Assembly (NCBI GenBank): GCA_023053545.1
Contig: JAKZAN010000006.1
Span: forward strand, 9,332,351 to 9,396,350
Source: Lepidurus packardi
Lineage: Eukaryota; Arthropoda; Branchiopoda; Notostraca; Triopsidae
DNA: 64,000 bases
Direction of reading: 5' to 3'
A program made the translations under genes and the position numbers. A model generated the notes under the pieces. It saw only the letters and a program-made list of their open reading frames with translations. It was not told the DNA's origin and did no database searches. Below are positions 53,341-64,000 of this stretch, piece by piece (position 1 is the first letter of the stretch; each line of letters starts with the position of its first letter).

Positions 53341-55910
53341 TAATTGGTAATCAAAGTACTGTTAAAATAATTGTAAACGCGAGAAGCCTCCATACTTTGT
53401 AAAACTAGGGTGTTGACTGTGGGTTTACAAATAGAACCTCATCTATAGGAGACATACCTGGGAAAGCTGCAGGATGTCAGAGAAAATTGTGTTGTCTGTT
53501 TTAATCCTTATTGCTAGCTTTTCATATTGCCCTTTCATAAAGGAGAAATGCGTATAAAGTTAGTTTTCCAATACAAGATTTCCAAGAAAGGGCTTTCAAA
53601 TCCGGGTCGAAGCCTTCATCTCTCTACATAATACCTTTCCAATTCACCGCTGAACGGTTACCTTCAACTTCAAATCGTACCAGAAAGAGCTTGTCAGAAA
53701 CTTCCAAGCCTTAAGTTCATGTAAAAATGGTCCTACTCCGGACTTAAATCCAATTCAAGTTCAAATCGGCACAAGCCTGATGTCTCAACGTGCACTGATT
53801 CTGCACGATTCTGCTACAGTATCTCGTCATGAGTCGTTCCATATTTTCTTTTGGGGACATTGGATCGGTGGTAGGTAAAAGGCGAACGGCTAACAGCGAA
53901 CTGGTAAAAGGGGCAAATATAAATGTAAGGAAGCGCGATAATGCTGCTCCCTAGGGGTAACTCATAACAAAACACAAGTAAAGATACAGTAAAAGGGTCA
54001 GACTTGCAAGCTAACTTTTGAGATACCTAAGAAGATATCAGACGATGATGCGATAACCCCTCTGTCGTCTAAAGTCCGAAAGAAGAAGACGTGATGCGCG
54101 TCTTTCGTTTCGGTAGTGGGTGTGAATAGAAACGTAATTCTTGCCCAATTTTGCCATTGCAACCTTAGTAAAGCACTTTGATACCTATAATAACTTAGTG
54201 ATTTCTTTGTGACCTCGTAGGTGTTATTTGCAATAGCTAACCAACTCACCAATTTTCAAACCTTTTTTATTTGTTCTTTTAGGCTAACCACACAGCACAC
54301 GTAGTACGTCACACGTTTCGTTTCGATGCTTAGGTCTTGGGAGTACTGCCATTCTAAAATATAAATTCGAGAGATAAGTAGGTATTAGATGAATTATCTT
54401 AAATGCGCTATTTAACGTCTTTCTCGTTAGCATTCATCCCGTTAAGCCTGCTTCTACTTATCTTTTGACTTGGGACAACCATTACACTCTTTCTTCGTTG
54501 TTTGTTGAGACTATTTGCAAATATCGACTTATTAAACGTTGCATGACTGGTTTGGGAACCAAAATGGCTGTATTTTCTTGGCTCAAACGCAGCCGAAAGC
54601 ACTCTTGGTTTTCTTTCTTCTTGGTAAGCGGCATCTTAGCCTTTCTTCTGCTCTCTGTTATGGCTTTTAGCAACCTGGGCACAGAAGGTGTCAGACAGTG
54701 TTTCCATAAATGGTGGGAAGTCTCAACTGTCGGGCGCGGAACGAACCAAACCGTCTAAAATCATTCTCTTTTCTTTGCGAAATAGTCATAAATCGAACAG
54801 GGGGACCCATAATCTTGTATTACTATTTTTTACGTCCTGCGCGGTGGTTTCAAGCTTTTATATATGTATGTAAAAAATGAAACCAAATGTCTAGTCCAAT
54901 TTGTGTACTGACGGAACAAGAAATCGTATTTTGAAATCTCACGCCGAAAAATGATGTACCTAATTCATATGTTCTGTTTGTTTTGCTGTCAAATATAAAC
55001 ATTCTTGCTGTGTTTATTTTATTTTAACCGAGTTAAAAATGTTTTCCTTGTAATTTGTCGTTGGTACTTTGCGTACATTTACGAAAGTTATCAAGTATCA
55101 GATAATACATGCAACATAGCGTAAACCCTTTCCATAATACCAGAAACCACGCCTTTCTGCACTAAAGAGTTCCTCAAGTTTTCGTCATATTTTGGCAAGT
55201 GTGGTCAAAGTGAGGCTAGGAAATGTTTTTTTTCTAATAGAAAGGCAAATAATTTTGATTGGAGAAGGTACGGGCCTGACATTTGAGAATTTTAGGGTCT
55301 TGTGGGCAGGAAGCCGCGAAATTGTGTACTGCTCCGCCGCATGTCGGATACCCATGGCGGAACCGGCTGTATCTTTTTCTACGGTTGTGCCCTTTTCGAG
55401 TTTTTAGGGTGCAAATTCCCCCTAATAGATACCATAGTATTTGCATTTACTGTTAATTGCTACGCTAGAACCAAGCGAAGTTAAAGTCAGCTAAAAGCGT
55501 GTATGTAAGGAGCAAAAAGTGCGTGAATCAAAGAGGATTATCTTTTGGTCTTCTTGTCCTTTTCACTTCATCCATTTTCACAGTTGATTTGATTTTGCAA
55601 GACTACGGCGTTATATCTTTCAGCAGTTCCTGGCATATATATTTTGGGTAAATATAGTAAAGATTGTTTGTTTGTTTTTTATCAAAAAGTTGCTTACAAT
55701 CACAAAAAGTCTTCTGAAAACCTACATAGATCCAGGCATCTGAACTCCAACTCTAGCAAGCTATTTGCTAACGTGATTTCTCCTTTGCATTTGCTGTTTT
55801 CAAGTGGGAATCATTCCTTGGATTCATTTTCTGCATGCACTGGTAGTATAGTCCTAGTCCAAGGAAGCAAAACTTAACCTGCGAGAGAAGTACATCGCCC
55901 CTTTTGCAAG
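53341..55910. other. Spacer and ataxin-2 upstream region
   Basis: No gene recognised. A frame at 54465-54758 contains a plausible membrane helix (FSFFLVSGILAFLLLSVMAF), but the opposite strand is equally open and I see no splice context. The last kilobase should hold the ataxin-2 promoter and leader. The remains of the 5' end of the P element may lie in 53330-53450. Confidence 0.35.
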
Positions 55911-58900
55911 ATGAATAGCAAAAAAAAGTCAAGGCCCAGCACAGCAAATACGAAGTAAGCTCCCTGTGAATACGGTTTGCAGAACCTTGCTCATGCTTTG
56001 TGTATATTTGTAAATTTTTATTAGGCCGGGGAAAAAAGAGGAAGAAAAGGCTGTGGTTCCAGATGGTGTCTATCTAAACTCTAGGTTTATGCATACGATT
56101 ACATCATTAATAGGAAACACTGTCCAGGTAAACATTCTAATTACGTTTCCTTTTTGTGGCTAGTGGGAAGTTTTAAACTGTTTATCCGTTTTATTTAGCT
56201 TCATTTATCGAATGGGAAAGTTGTAGAAGGTGTTTTCACCACATTTTCTCCTCAATTTGCCATTGTTTTGGAAATGGCTCACCATGTGGATCCGAACCAA
56301 CCTGGCAAGATTCGGTTAGAAACCCTGGAAGAAAGGCTGGTCTGTCCTTCTCAAAACGTTGTAACTATGACGTCGCAGGACGTGGAGTTGGATTACGCCT
56401 CCAGAGGTAATTTTGTCCTTCCTTTTCCAACTTTTATTTTTGGAATCATTTGAATTGTATTTAAACTCATCCTGCTGTGCGGAATAGATTCGTTTGTAGT
56501 TGATACTGTCATCAGTAGCCGCTACAATGGACAAAAGTCAGGAGAAAAAGAGCTGGAGCCTTGGGAAGCTGATTCCAATGACGGAGTTGATATTAACTTG
56601 GACAATGAAGCCGTACGTATTTGACAAACAGTCAAAATAAATTAAACTTGGTTTAAAACAGTTACACTTAAATAATTAGTCAATAACGTAGTTTTCTCAA
56701 AAATCCATGCAAAATTAGTTTGAAAATTTTACAAACTTTCTAAGCTCTGGACGCTGACAATTTGAAGTGATTTTTAGTATATTTTTTACCAAATTCCAAT
56801 GTCTCGTTTGATGCCTGAACTATTTTGTAGGGTTTTTATCGTTTTTGTAAGAAATCCGATTTTTAAAAATTATTTCTTGTCATCGCCGTTAATAAGTTCG
56901 TGTTTTTCTTGTGCAGAATGGGTGGGATGCCGACGACATGTTCGAACGAAACGAACGAATCTATGGAGTGACGACGACGTTTGATTGTAGTTTGTCGCAG
57001 TACACGACCAAGCTGGAGCACAAGGATACGCAAGACTATAAAGAAATGGAAGCCAAAGCTGCCAAAATCGCCAACATTATTGATAACAACGTCACGTCTC
57101 GGATGCAAGCGGAGCTGGAAAACTCCGAAGACGAAGAGGACAAATTTTCAGCTGTAACACGCACTCCGTCATCATCCCACGCCAATCAGCCACATTTACA
57201 CCCCAAACAAGACATCTCGCCTCATTACTCCTCCCCTTCGCTTAACCCTCCACCCTTGCAGACAGGGCCTGGCAAGTACGTGCCTCCTCCCAAGCGCAAA
57301 AACCCGCAAGTGGGCAAATTGACGCGCGGAAACACGTCGTCATCGCGTCAGGGCGCGTATTATGACGATAATTCAGGCGGGAAACACGGGACCGGAGGAA
57401 GCTTACCTTACTCCCAGAGTCAAGGACCCAATCCAGGTTACTATCAAGGCCCCAACAGGTCCAATGCGTCTCCCACAGGCTATGGACACCCACACGCTCA
57501 TGGTCCGCCCCAACCTCACAACCATGGCATGTCGCATGGGCCCAAAATGCTTTCGCAAGATGCTCGCCTCAATGGAGATGAGAGAAGAAGCGACCTCAAA
57601 GGCAACGAACCTCCCAGGGGAAGAGGTAATGTGTGTAAGGCTTTCTCTTTTACTTTTTGAACAGATTTAAACGAACGAGTTTGGACTAAATGTTATTACA
57701 TTTTTTTCTCAAGACTCGCACTTTGATAGACACGGGCCGGATAGTAGAGGGCTAGCGAAACAAGACATCAACAGTTCCCATGCGGAGCTCAGTCATCCTG
57801 GTCCTTCTAGAAACGTGGATAATAGAAAACCCGGACTTGCTCACAAAAGTGCGTTACTCGTCTTTAAACTTTCGGGATTTTTAATCTATATTCGGAACAG
57901 TCTTTAAGTTTTCTGTAATCGAAGCCTCTACAATGCAAACTTTTTTAAAGAATTTGTAAAAAGTCGTTAAAAAAAACTTTAACGTTCTTTACAACATTCT
58001 TGAAATTTCTTCAGTATTCTCTGGAAAACTGTTTTATGCCCAAAACGTCCTTTAGCTAGTGGAAAAGTAACTAGAAAACATTCCAAATTCCCAAAGTGCA
58101 GGAAATTCCTTGAATGATAAACGGAAAATCGTTTGAGATAAAAGTAGAAAAATTTGTATGAATTCTTGACTTGCCTTGAAAAATCGTCAGAAACTATTAT
58201 AAAGGAGAGAATCGGTAAGATTTCTTGAAATTAGTCAACTTGACATACAACTTTTTATTTTAACAAAACGGAAAGAAACAAACTTTTAAAATGCATTCTC
58301 CGAAATTCCTGAAAACCATTCAAATCTTGGAAATTCCTTGGAAAAGCACTTAAATTGGACGGCAAACCATTCAAACATTTGTAACAAATTAATTTATTAA
58401 AAATTTTACGGAAATATCATTGAAGAATTTTTAAGAATATTTTAAAAATTGTAAAAATAATATGAAAGTTGTTTTGACCCTTAGATATTTTATCCATTTT
58501 TCGTCAGATTCACTTCATGTCAACACACTTTCTGCATTTTGAATAGGTCGAGATGATCAGGCGGTGGATTTAAAAAAATTTGGACACGATTTTCGCTTGG
58601 GCGAGGCTCACCAACCTCCAGCTGGCCATCAGCAACAGCTTCCAGGGCTGCCTCCGGTCCAGAACAGCGCCCAACAGCAGGAAGAAAAACATCGTCCCTC
58701 ACCAGCTCTTGCTCCTTTAGTGGCCACAGGTGCCCTCCCTGTTCTTCCTCCCACGAAAACGGGAAGTAATCATGGAGCACCGCCCGTATCCGCTTCTGTT
58801 GCAGCTGCTCAACCACCAGCTATTACACCGGAGGTCAAAACGACCCCAGCAACTACGCCTACCTCCAATCAAACGATGCCCACACCCACTTCTGCGGCCT

Positions 58901-61900
58901 CTACCCCTTCGCAAGAAAAACTTGATGATGAAACAGACAAGCTATCTTCCGCTCTGAAGAAATCCATGCTAAACCCGAACGCCAAGGAATTTGTCCTTAA
59001 CCCGAATGCGAAAGCGTTTACTCCCGTAAGTGTGAATCCAGAATAACGTAACACTTAATTAATTAGTACAGTGAAAACCGGTTTAACACGAAAAGCCTGT
59101 TAACACAAAGTGGAATTCCGGTCCGGACAAACGCTATGTAACTCCGTCTGTATCTGTTAGCACGAAATCCTTTTAACACGAAAAAATATTCCGGTCCCTT
59201 CGGTTTCGTGTAAAACGGTTTTCATTGTAATATTTTTATCTGGTGAGTTTTTTCCCTCGAGTTAAATGTCATCGTAGGCCTCGCGTATCTTGCGAGCTAG
59301 TGTTTCCTTAATTAACGCTTTTTGTCAGTTTTCCTAATTATCTTCGTTTTAATTCTTAATGAGTATTTTCTTAGTAATGTTAATTTTTTCATTAGTGTTA
59401 CTTAACTTTTTCTGATGCAGTTATTTTCGTAACCAATAGTTGGTTTGCGCTTGATTAGTCCTTCCTAATCAATCTTTTACTAAGATTGGCATGGGCATAA
59501 GTTGCTAATACCATTTTCAACATTGGTTAATTAATGATTTTCTGAAAATATTAGTAAAGAATATTTAGTGCTTTAATGATTAGAATCGGTTATTTGCTAC
59601 GTATTTTTGTTCATTAGAATTTTCTAATTTGTATTTCTTTTCTTTTTTGCAGCGTTCTCCAAGCACTCCAACACCGCCTCGTTCTCACACTCCTCAAACC
59701 GGGCCAGTCCCCATGGGTCCAGGTAGTATTCCCGGGCCTGGCGTGGGTCCAGTACCTCAGTCTTTGCCCATGATGCCTCTCATGGTTCCGTCGTACGTTG
59801 CGGCAGCAGCAGCAGCCGCTGCAGCGGCTCAAGGTCAAGGAGCTCCTCAGGGTGCCATGAACCCAGGTCAGCCTGGGGGCGGCCACATGTCAGGCGCCGC
59901 CCCTTCGCCTGGCCAGCCTCCGTATGGACCTTCTCCCAATCAGAATCCCCGATTCCGGAAGGGTAAGTCAAGTCCTGAATTGCGTTGAGCTTGGCATTTG
60001 GCTTTCACTTGTGTTTCTTTAATGCATTTTACATCTTGTTATTTCAATTTACTTTATTGTTATTTTTATTTATTTATTTTTTACTTTCTGTTTCGAAATG
60101 ATCCCACATTGGGTTGTATGGCTTCTTTGCATGGTGTGTTATACATTTGCTTCCTGCTTCTTACCCTTGTTTATGGCATCACAAGTTCTTTTTATTTCTT
60201 AAAACAAAAATTCTTCGAGGCTGCCTGCGACAATTTTTCGATGTCTGTTTATTCGTTGCTTGATTGTGTGCCTTTAGCCATGCCTCTTAACGTGTCCAAC
60301 TCGCATCGGCCTGAGCTTACGTCTCCCATGCACGTAGCAGCTGCCACCGGTCAGCCGTTGCTGGCTCCAGCGCCAATGCAAGGACCAGGATTTACCGTTT
60401 ACACCCCACAAGGACATCTCATGTCGAGCGGCCCGCAACCTTACACTCAGGTAAAAGATCATTTCCAGTTATTCTTATTATCACGTCTTTTTTTAGATAA
60501 ACCTAATTTTTAGCCAATTTCTAATCATTCGGATTTTAATAGATGTATATGCCAATGCGGGTAGTGACGCCTCAAGGAAACATGCTTGTACCTACGTCTA
60601 TGGCATATAGTGATTCGCCCGGCTCGGGTCATGGCGGCCCTATCTATATGTCTCAGCAAGGGCCGAATCCTGGGCAAGCTGGCCACCAGAATCCTTTGCA
60701 GCCGCCTCCTCAGCAGCATCATCACCATCATCACCATCATCCCAATCCAGCCCCTTCTCCAGGTCATCCTCAAGCTGCGACGCCGACTCCTAATCACAAC
60801 CAGCAGCAGATTATGTACCAGACGCAACATGGATCTCATGGACACAACGCGCATGTCCATGGGCAAATGCATGCCCAACATCTCCACTCCCAAAACCACG
60901 CCCCGCCGCCCCATCCCCATCCGCATAGCTTCCCGACTATGATGTTCTTACCGCCTGGTCATACAGGACAAATGCCGCCTGGCGCGGGAGGCATGGCCGG
61001 CGTTCATGGAGGTCCGCAAATGGCACAGTTGCTCTCGCTAGGAGGATCGCCCGGGGTTTTCCCAATGCCTCATACTATCCAATTCATCTCACAAGCGCCA
61101 GGTAAGTTGAACGGTCGGCCACAGGTTGCATTCGTACAATTCACGGGCGGGAAACAAAACAAGTGACAAAATATGACTTGAACATTATTCATGAAAATTA
61201 AAAATTTGGAATTTCCGACTTAAGCGACACTACATCGTAAATAAACATAAAAAAGTTCTATGAGAAAACCTCAGAAATCACTCAAACTTTACAGTTGTCT
61301 TTTATTATCATAAATTGCAGTACTGAAGTTTCAAGTTATGTTTTGTTATGTTTTCCACCACTTCAGGACAAATAGTAAGGGCATCATGAATTAGCTAATT
61401 TGTTTAAAAAAGGAATATCTATGGACAAAAAAGGCGCTCATTTTCTCGCCTCGGAGTTGGGCAACTCGTTCTCGAGATAAGTTTGTATGCTGTTGGTTAG
61501 GGCGCCGTCATGACCAATGATAGGACGTCATAGGTGGATGATGGCATCGGTAGCCAATAGCATACATTCTTTGTAGCGCTAGACCGCGGTTTTGCGCATG
61601 GCACGGCCAGACTCGACTTGCCCATGTTTACACGAGACGTTAGGCAAGAAGCGGATCGCTGAAATGCGTAGTCGGCACCATTCGTGCATCAAGACCGGCA
61701 ATGTCATGTATGAGCCGGCATTCGGTTTTCCGCCTTTTTTTATTGGTTAATTTCTAACAGGAAAATTCAGAGAAAAAATTTAGATAATTAATAGACGTGC
61801 TTTTTTTATTTTTCGTGCACAATGTAAATGGTTCTGTTGTCATACTCCCATTTAAGGATTGGGCTTACGGAGGTAAATTAAACAATTTTCTTTTTCGTTC

Positions 61901-61956
61901 TAGGCCCTGGTGGTCAGCCTTCCCATATGCAATCCCTTGTACCCCATAACCAGTGA
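55911..61956 (+). CDS. ATXN2: Ataxin-2, eleven exons
   Basis: Exons: 55911-55954, 56025-56127, 56199-56406, 56488-56612, 56917-57625, 57714-57848, 58547-59025, 59653-59962, 60278-60450, 60543-61101, 61904-61956, giving 965 residues. The Lsm domain (FMHTITSLIGNTVQLHLSNG to about residue 110) is followed by LsmAD (WDADDMFERNERIYGV, from about residue 163) and a long Pro/His/Gln-rich disordered region. Two PAM2-like cores, LNPNAKEF and LNPNAKAF, lie together at about residues 583-599 and would bind the MLLE domain of poly(A)-binding protein. A run of ten alanines and a nine-histidine run occur in the C-terminal half. There is no long polyglutamine. Ataxin-2 acts in RNA granules and translational control (PERIOD translation in flies). 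Retention of the last intron would give the alternative end GKLNGRPQVAF. Confidence 0.95.
59069..59227. mobile_element. Pogo-type MITE in ataxin-2 intron 7, 159 bp
   Basis: CAGTGAAAACCGGTTTAACA at the left and its near complement at the right, flanked by TA on both sides (59067-59068, 59228-59229). The centre carries CCGGTCCGGAC and CCGGTCCCTTCGG. It is short, well preserved and non-coding. Confidence 0.8.
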
Positions 61957-63376
61957 ATTCGAAAAGGCTTCGTCGTTCTTTACAACAAAAAAAAAAACTA
62001 AAAGGTGAGGCAGGAGCCTTGTTCATTGGAGTTGTCAGCGTAAAAAAAAAGTATGGAGAAGCAAAACACTGTAGAGGGGAAAGCTCGGTTACGAACGAAG
62101 AAAAGTTGTGGAGTTTCAGACAGTTAATTTACTGCTGAGATTTTTTTTCTCCTTTTTTATGTTTCGTTTCGCTCCGGATTGGCTTAACAGTAATTCAAGG
62201 AAGCAAATCAAACAAAACAAACGCATGGGTGAGATTGAGTGAAAAAAAAGTTTTACAGGCGTTCTTTTTGCGTACAGGTTTCCTGGATGCATGTTGAGCG
62301 TGCCGCCGTTATTACACCTTTTTCGTTTGTTTTTGAAAAAGAAAAAAAAAAGGAAATTAATGAAAAAAAGTTACAGACAGAGGTGTCGAAACCAGAAACA
62401 GTTATAGCTGCCTTTTTACAAAGGAAAACAAAAATATCATATTTTCCTACCAGCCCCGGTCTCATCTCCCCTTACATCTAAGAATGACAAAAAGAAACTT
62501 GAATATCCAAGCAATAGACACAGTGGTTAAAAAAGAAGCAAAGGAAAAATTAGTTTAAAAATTGGGTTACCCTATGTTTCGCGGTGGCTCCCAGAGTAGT
62601 TTCCATCATTCCTAAGTTTTTATTTTCTGGTCAAGGCCTCGCTCATTGGCCATTTTGTTGCTCTCCCTTTCTTTCTTTTCTTTCGTTATTTTTTCTTTGC
62701 CATCTGTTTCCCTTCATTAGGCCTGTCCTCTCTTGTAGCCATTTTTTTTAGAAAATTATACCGAAAGTTGAAAATTCATTCAAGCGTTATACTTTATAAT
62801 CGAGTTTATTCGTTGTGTTGATCTGTTTTTCAGAGTTTGAGTTCACGTAAATAATCTTGACAGACTTAGACAAAACGAATGACATTTCAGAAAAAAACCC
62901 CACAAAGAATGAATGTCGTTCCGCCGTGGAATATTGCAAATTGGAATATTGTGGAATATTGTCGTGGAATATTGCAAAGAACATCTCTTCGGTGGAAAAT
63001 ATAGCCGACAACGACTTCGTTTTGGCGGAAAATACAAAAAAGAAACCTTTTTGTACGTAATACACAACGGAAAACCGTGGCTGGGCGGAAAAGAAAACGA
63101 ACGATGTCATTCTGGCATGGAAATACAGCAAACCGGCGTTATTTCGGCGTACAATAAATTAACGTCAATTAACATATCGCAAACGAATAAACTAGAAAAA
63201 ACGATGAAGAACGTCATTGTGGTGTCAAAATAGTTCCAAGAGGAAGGACAGAAAAAGACGATACACCATCGATAAGTAGATGTCATCAGTCTTTAAAACG
63301 AAGTCAAGAGACGAAATGGGAGGTATCATAAATGTACTTTAATTACAGAGTAGAGAAATATTAATAAATTACTGAA
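61957..63376. other. Ataxin-2 3' flank and MZT2 3' flank
   Basis: Convergent 3' ends. The ataxin-2 untranslated region is A-rich. At 62926-62980 the unit GTGGAATATTG is repeated about four times, which opens overlapping frames on both strands that are not genes. AATAAA at 63153 is a distant candidate signal. No RNA gene was seen. Confidence 0.35.
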
Positions 63377-64000
63377 TCAGTTAGTGATGTTAGACGATGA
63401 TGAGGTATTGCGTGATTGTGCATGTCTTTTTTTCAGTTTTTCAGCTTCTCGAACATTTACAAGCTCTTGGAGCATACGGGTAATATTAACTGGTGATATG
63501 TTCAGCTGCAACAGCCCAACCAGCGAACTGAAAAGACAGTTCATAGACGCGTAATATGATCAAAATGATGAATATATACGTAATAAAAACAAAAAGTTCA
63601 TGGTACCTGAAAGCTTTTACGTTCATCTGTATTCCAACATCTCTCGCCAGGTTATACAATTGCAATTCATCTTGAGTTAGTTCTTTTTCCTGAAGACAGA
63701 CAGAATGGAATATAATATGCTTGAAAAACAGACAAGATGAAACAGGCTCTTACTTAAACTTCATTAATATTTCAACTAAACGAAAATTTAGTCACTAACT
63801 CGTTACAAAATTATTAAATTATCAAACCTAAAACTAAACACTAACTATACCAATATGATAAGCGTCGCTTATCATATCGGAATAGTTAGTGTTCAGCGAT
63901 ATTAAAACCAATATTTGGTTCAAATTTGATTCATTTCCAATTCTTTAATTAAAACTGATTATAAATAGAGTTCAAATTAGGTTAAATCACTTACTGGTTC
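63377..64000 (-). CDS. MZT2: Mitotic-spindle organizing protein 2 (MOZART2), 3' part
   Basis: Last exon 63377-63527, previous exon 63607-63689, and the end of a further exon at 63995-64000 (donor GTAAGTG); the 5' part lies outside the window. The spliced frame reads KELTQDELQLYNLARDVGIQ, MNVKAF, then SLVGLLQLNISPVNITRMLQ, matching MZT2 ALYELAQAAGGGIDPDVFKILVDLLKLNVAPLAVFQML in spacing and hydrophobic pattern. The C-terminus is a short basic/Ser tail (LKKRHAQSRNTSSSSNITN). MZT2 is a small helical subunit that binds GCP2 in gamma-tubulin ring complexes and helps recruit them to spindle poles. The intron at 63690-63994 carries a long palindrome. Confidence 0.85.
63837..63893. repeat. 28-bp-arm palindrome in an MZT2 intron
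   Basis: AACACTAACTATACCAATAT plus GATAAGCG, then a single T, then the complement with two mismatches. A nearly loopless cruciform-type sequence in AT-rich intron. It may be the core of a foldback element. Confidence 0.75.

Noticed and set aside
54465-54758. 97-codon frame with a possible membrane helix
   Set aside because: Minus-strand frames over the same bases are equally open, no family is recognised, and the hydrophobic run comes from T-rich DNA.
58564-60942. Several long frames on both strands over the ataxin-2 C-terminal exons
   Set aside because: Pro/His/Gln-rich coding exons keep other frames open. Only the spliced plus-strand frame keeps ataxin-2 motifs and phase.
62857-63233. Overlapping open frames on both strands downstream of ataxin-2
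   Set aside because: They arise from a short repeated GTGGAATATTG unit and A-rich sequence, with several frames open on both strands at once and no splice context or known motif.

Overview
This is animal nuclear DNA, most likely from an arthropod and probably a crustacean. Genes are split by GT-AG introns, many of them under 100 bp. The best matches I can make from memory are pancrustacean: lachesin, fasciclin-3, THAP/P-element sequence and BEL/Pao sequence. A degenerate AACCT/TTAGG-like tract would fit arthropod telomere chemistry. The species cannot be read from the sequence.

Layout. At 1-251 an open frame on the minus strand runs off the window. 2152-6536 (+) is kynurenine 3-monooxygenase in ten exons. 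7575-8096 (-) is a prenylated Rab acceptor (RABAC1/PRA1). 9564-12824 (+) is V-ATPase subunit A in eleven exons. 12.8-21 kb is transposon-rich: a GACGTC-rich block with long hairpins, an intact 752-residue CACTA-type transposase, a spliced 147-residue companion gene, and a pogo-type MITE. 21583-23225 (-) is lachesin. 25097-40830 (+) is a fasciclin-3-like gene with a 9-kb first intron and three possible C-termini. 41.5-47 kb is repeat-rich with no convincing gene. 47065-47911 (-) is an unrecognised Ser-rich gene with an in-frame UGA followed by 80 open codons. 48540-49357 (-) is C1D/Rrp47. 50.8-53.3 kb holds a BEL/Pao retroelement fossil joined to a truncated THAP/P-element transposase. 55911-61956 (+) is ataxin-2. 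From 63377 to the window edge (-) lies the 3' part of MZT2/MOZART2.

How the genes relate. Most are unlinked housekeeping genes: tryptophan catabolism, vesicle trafficking, organelle acidification, exosome cofactor, RNA-granule protein and gamma-tubulin ring cofactor. The exception is the lachesin/fasciclin-3 pair. In flies both encode immunoglobulin-superfamily adhesion proteins found at septate junctions, and here they sit head to head about 1.9 kb apart. The fasciclin-3 gene offers one ectodomain with three ends: a membrane anchor with almost no tail, a Ser/Asn-rich tail, and a tail with tandem tyrosine motifs that fit ITIM and ITSM consensus.

Repeats. Introns and spacers carry two MITE families flanked by TTAA, at least four short pogo-type elements with CAGT-type ends, other terminal-inverted-repeat elements, LTR-like dispersed repeats and several near-perfect palindromes. 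All exon structures were read by eye from splice signals, reading phase and remembered protein families. None has transcript support.
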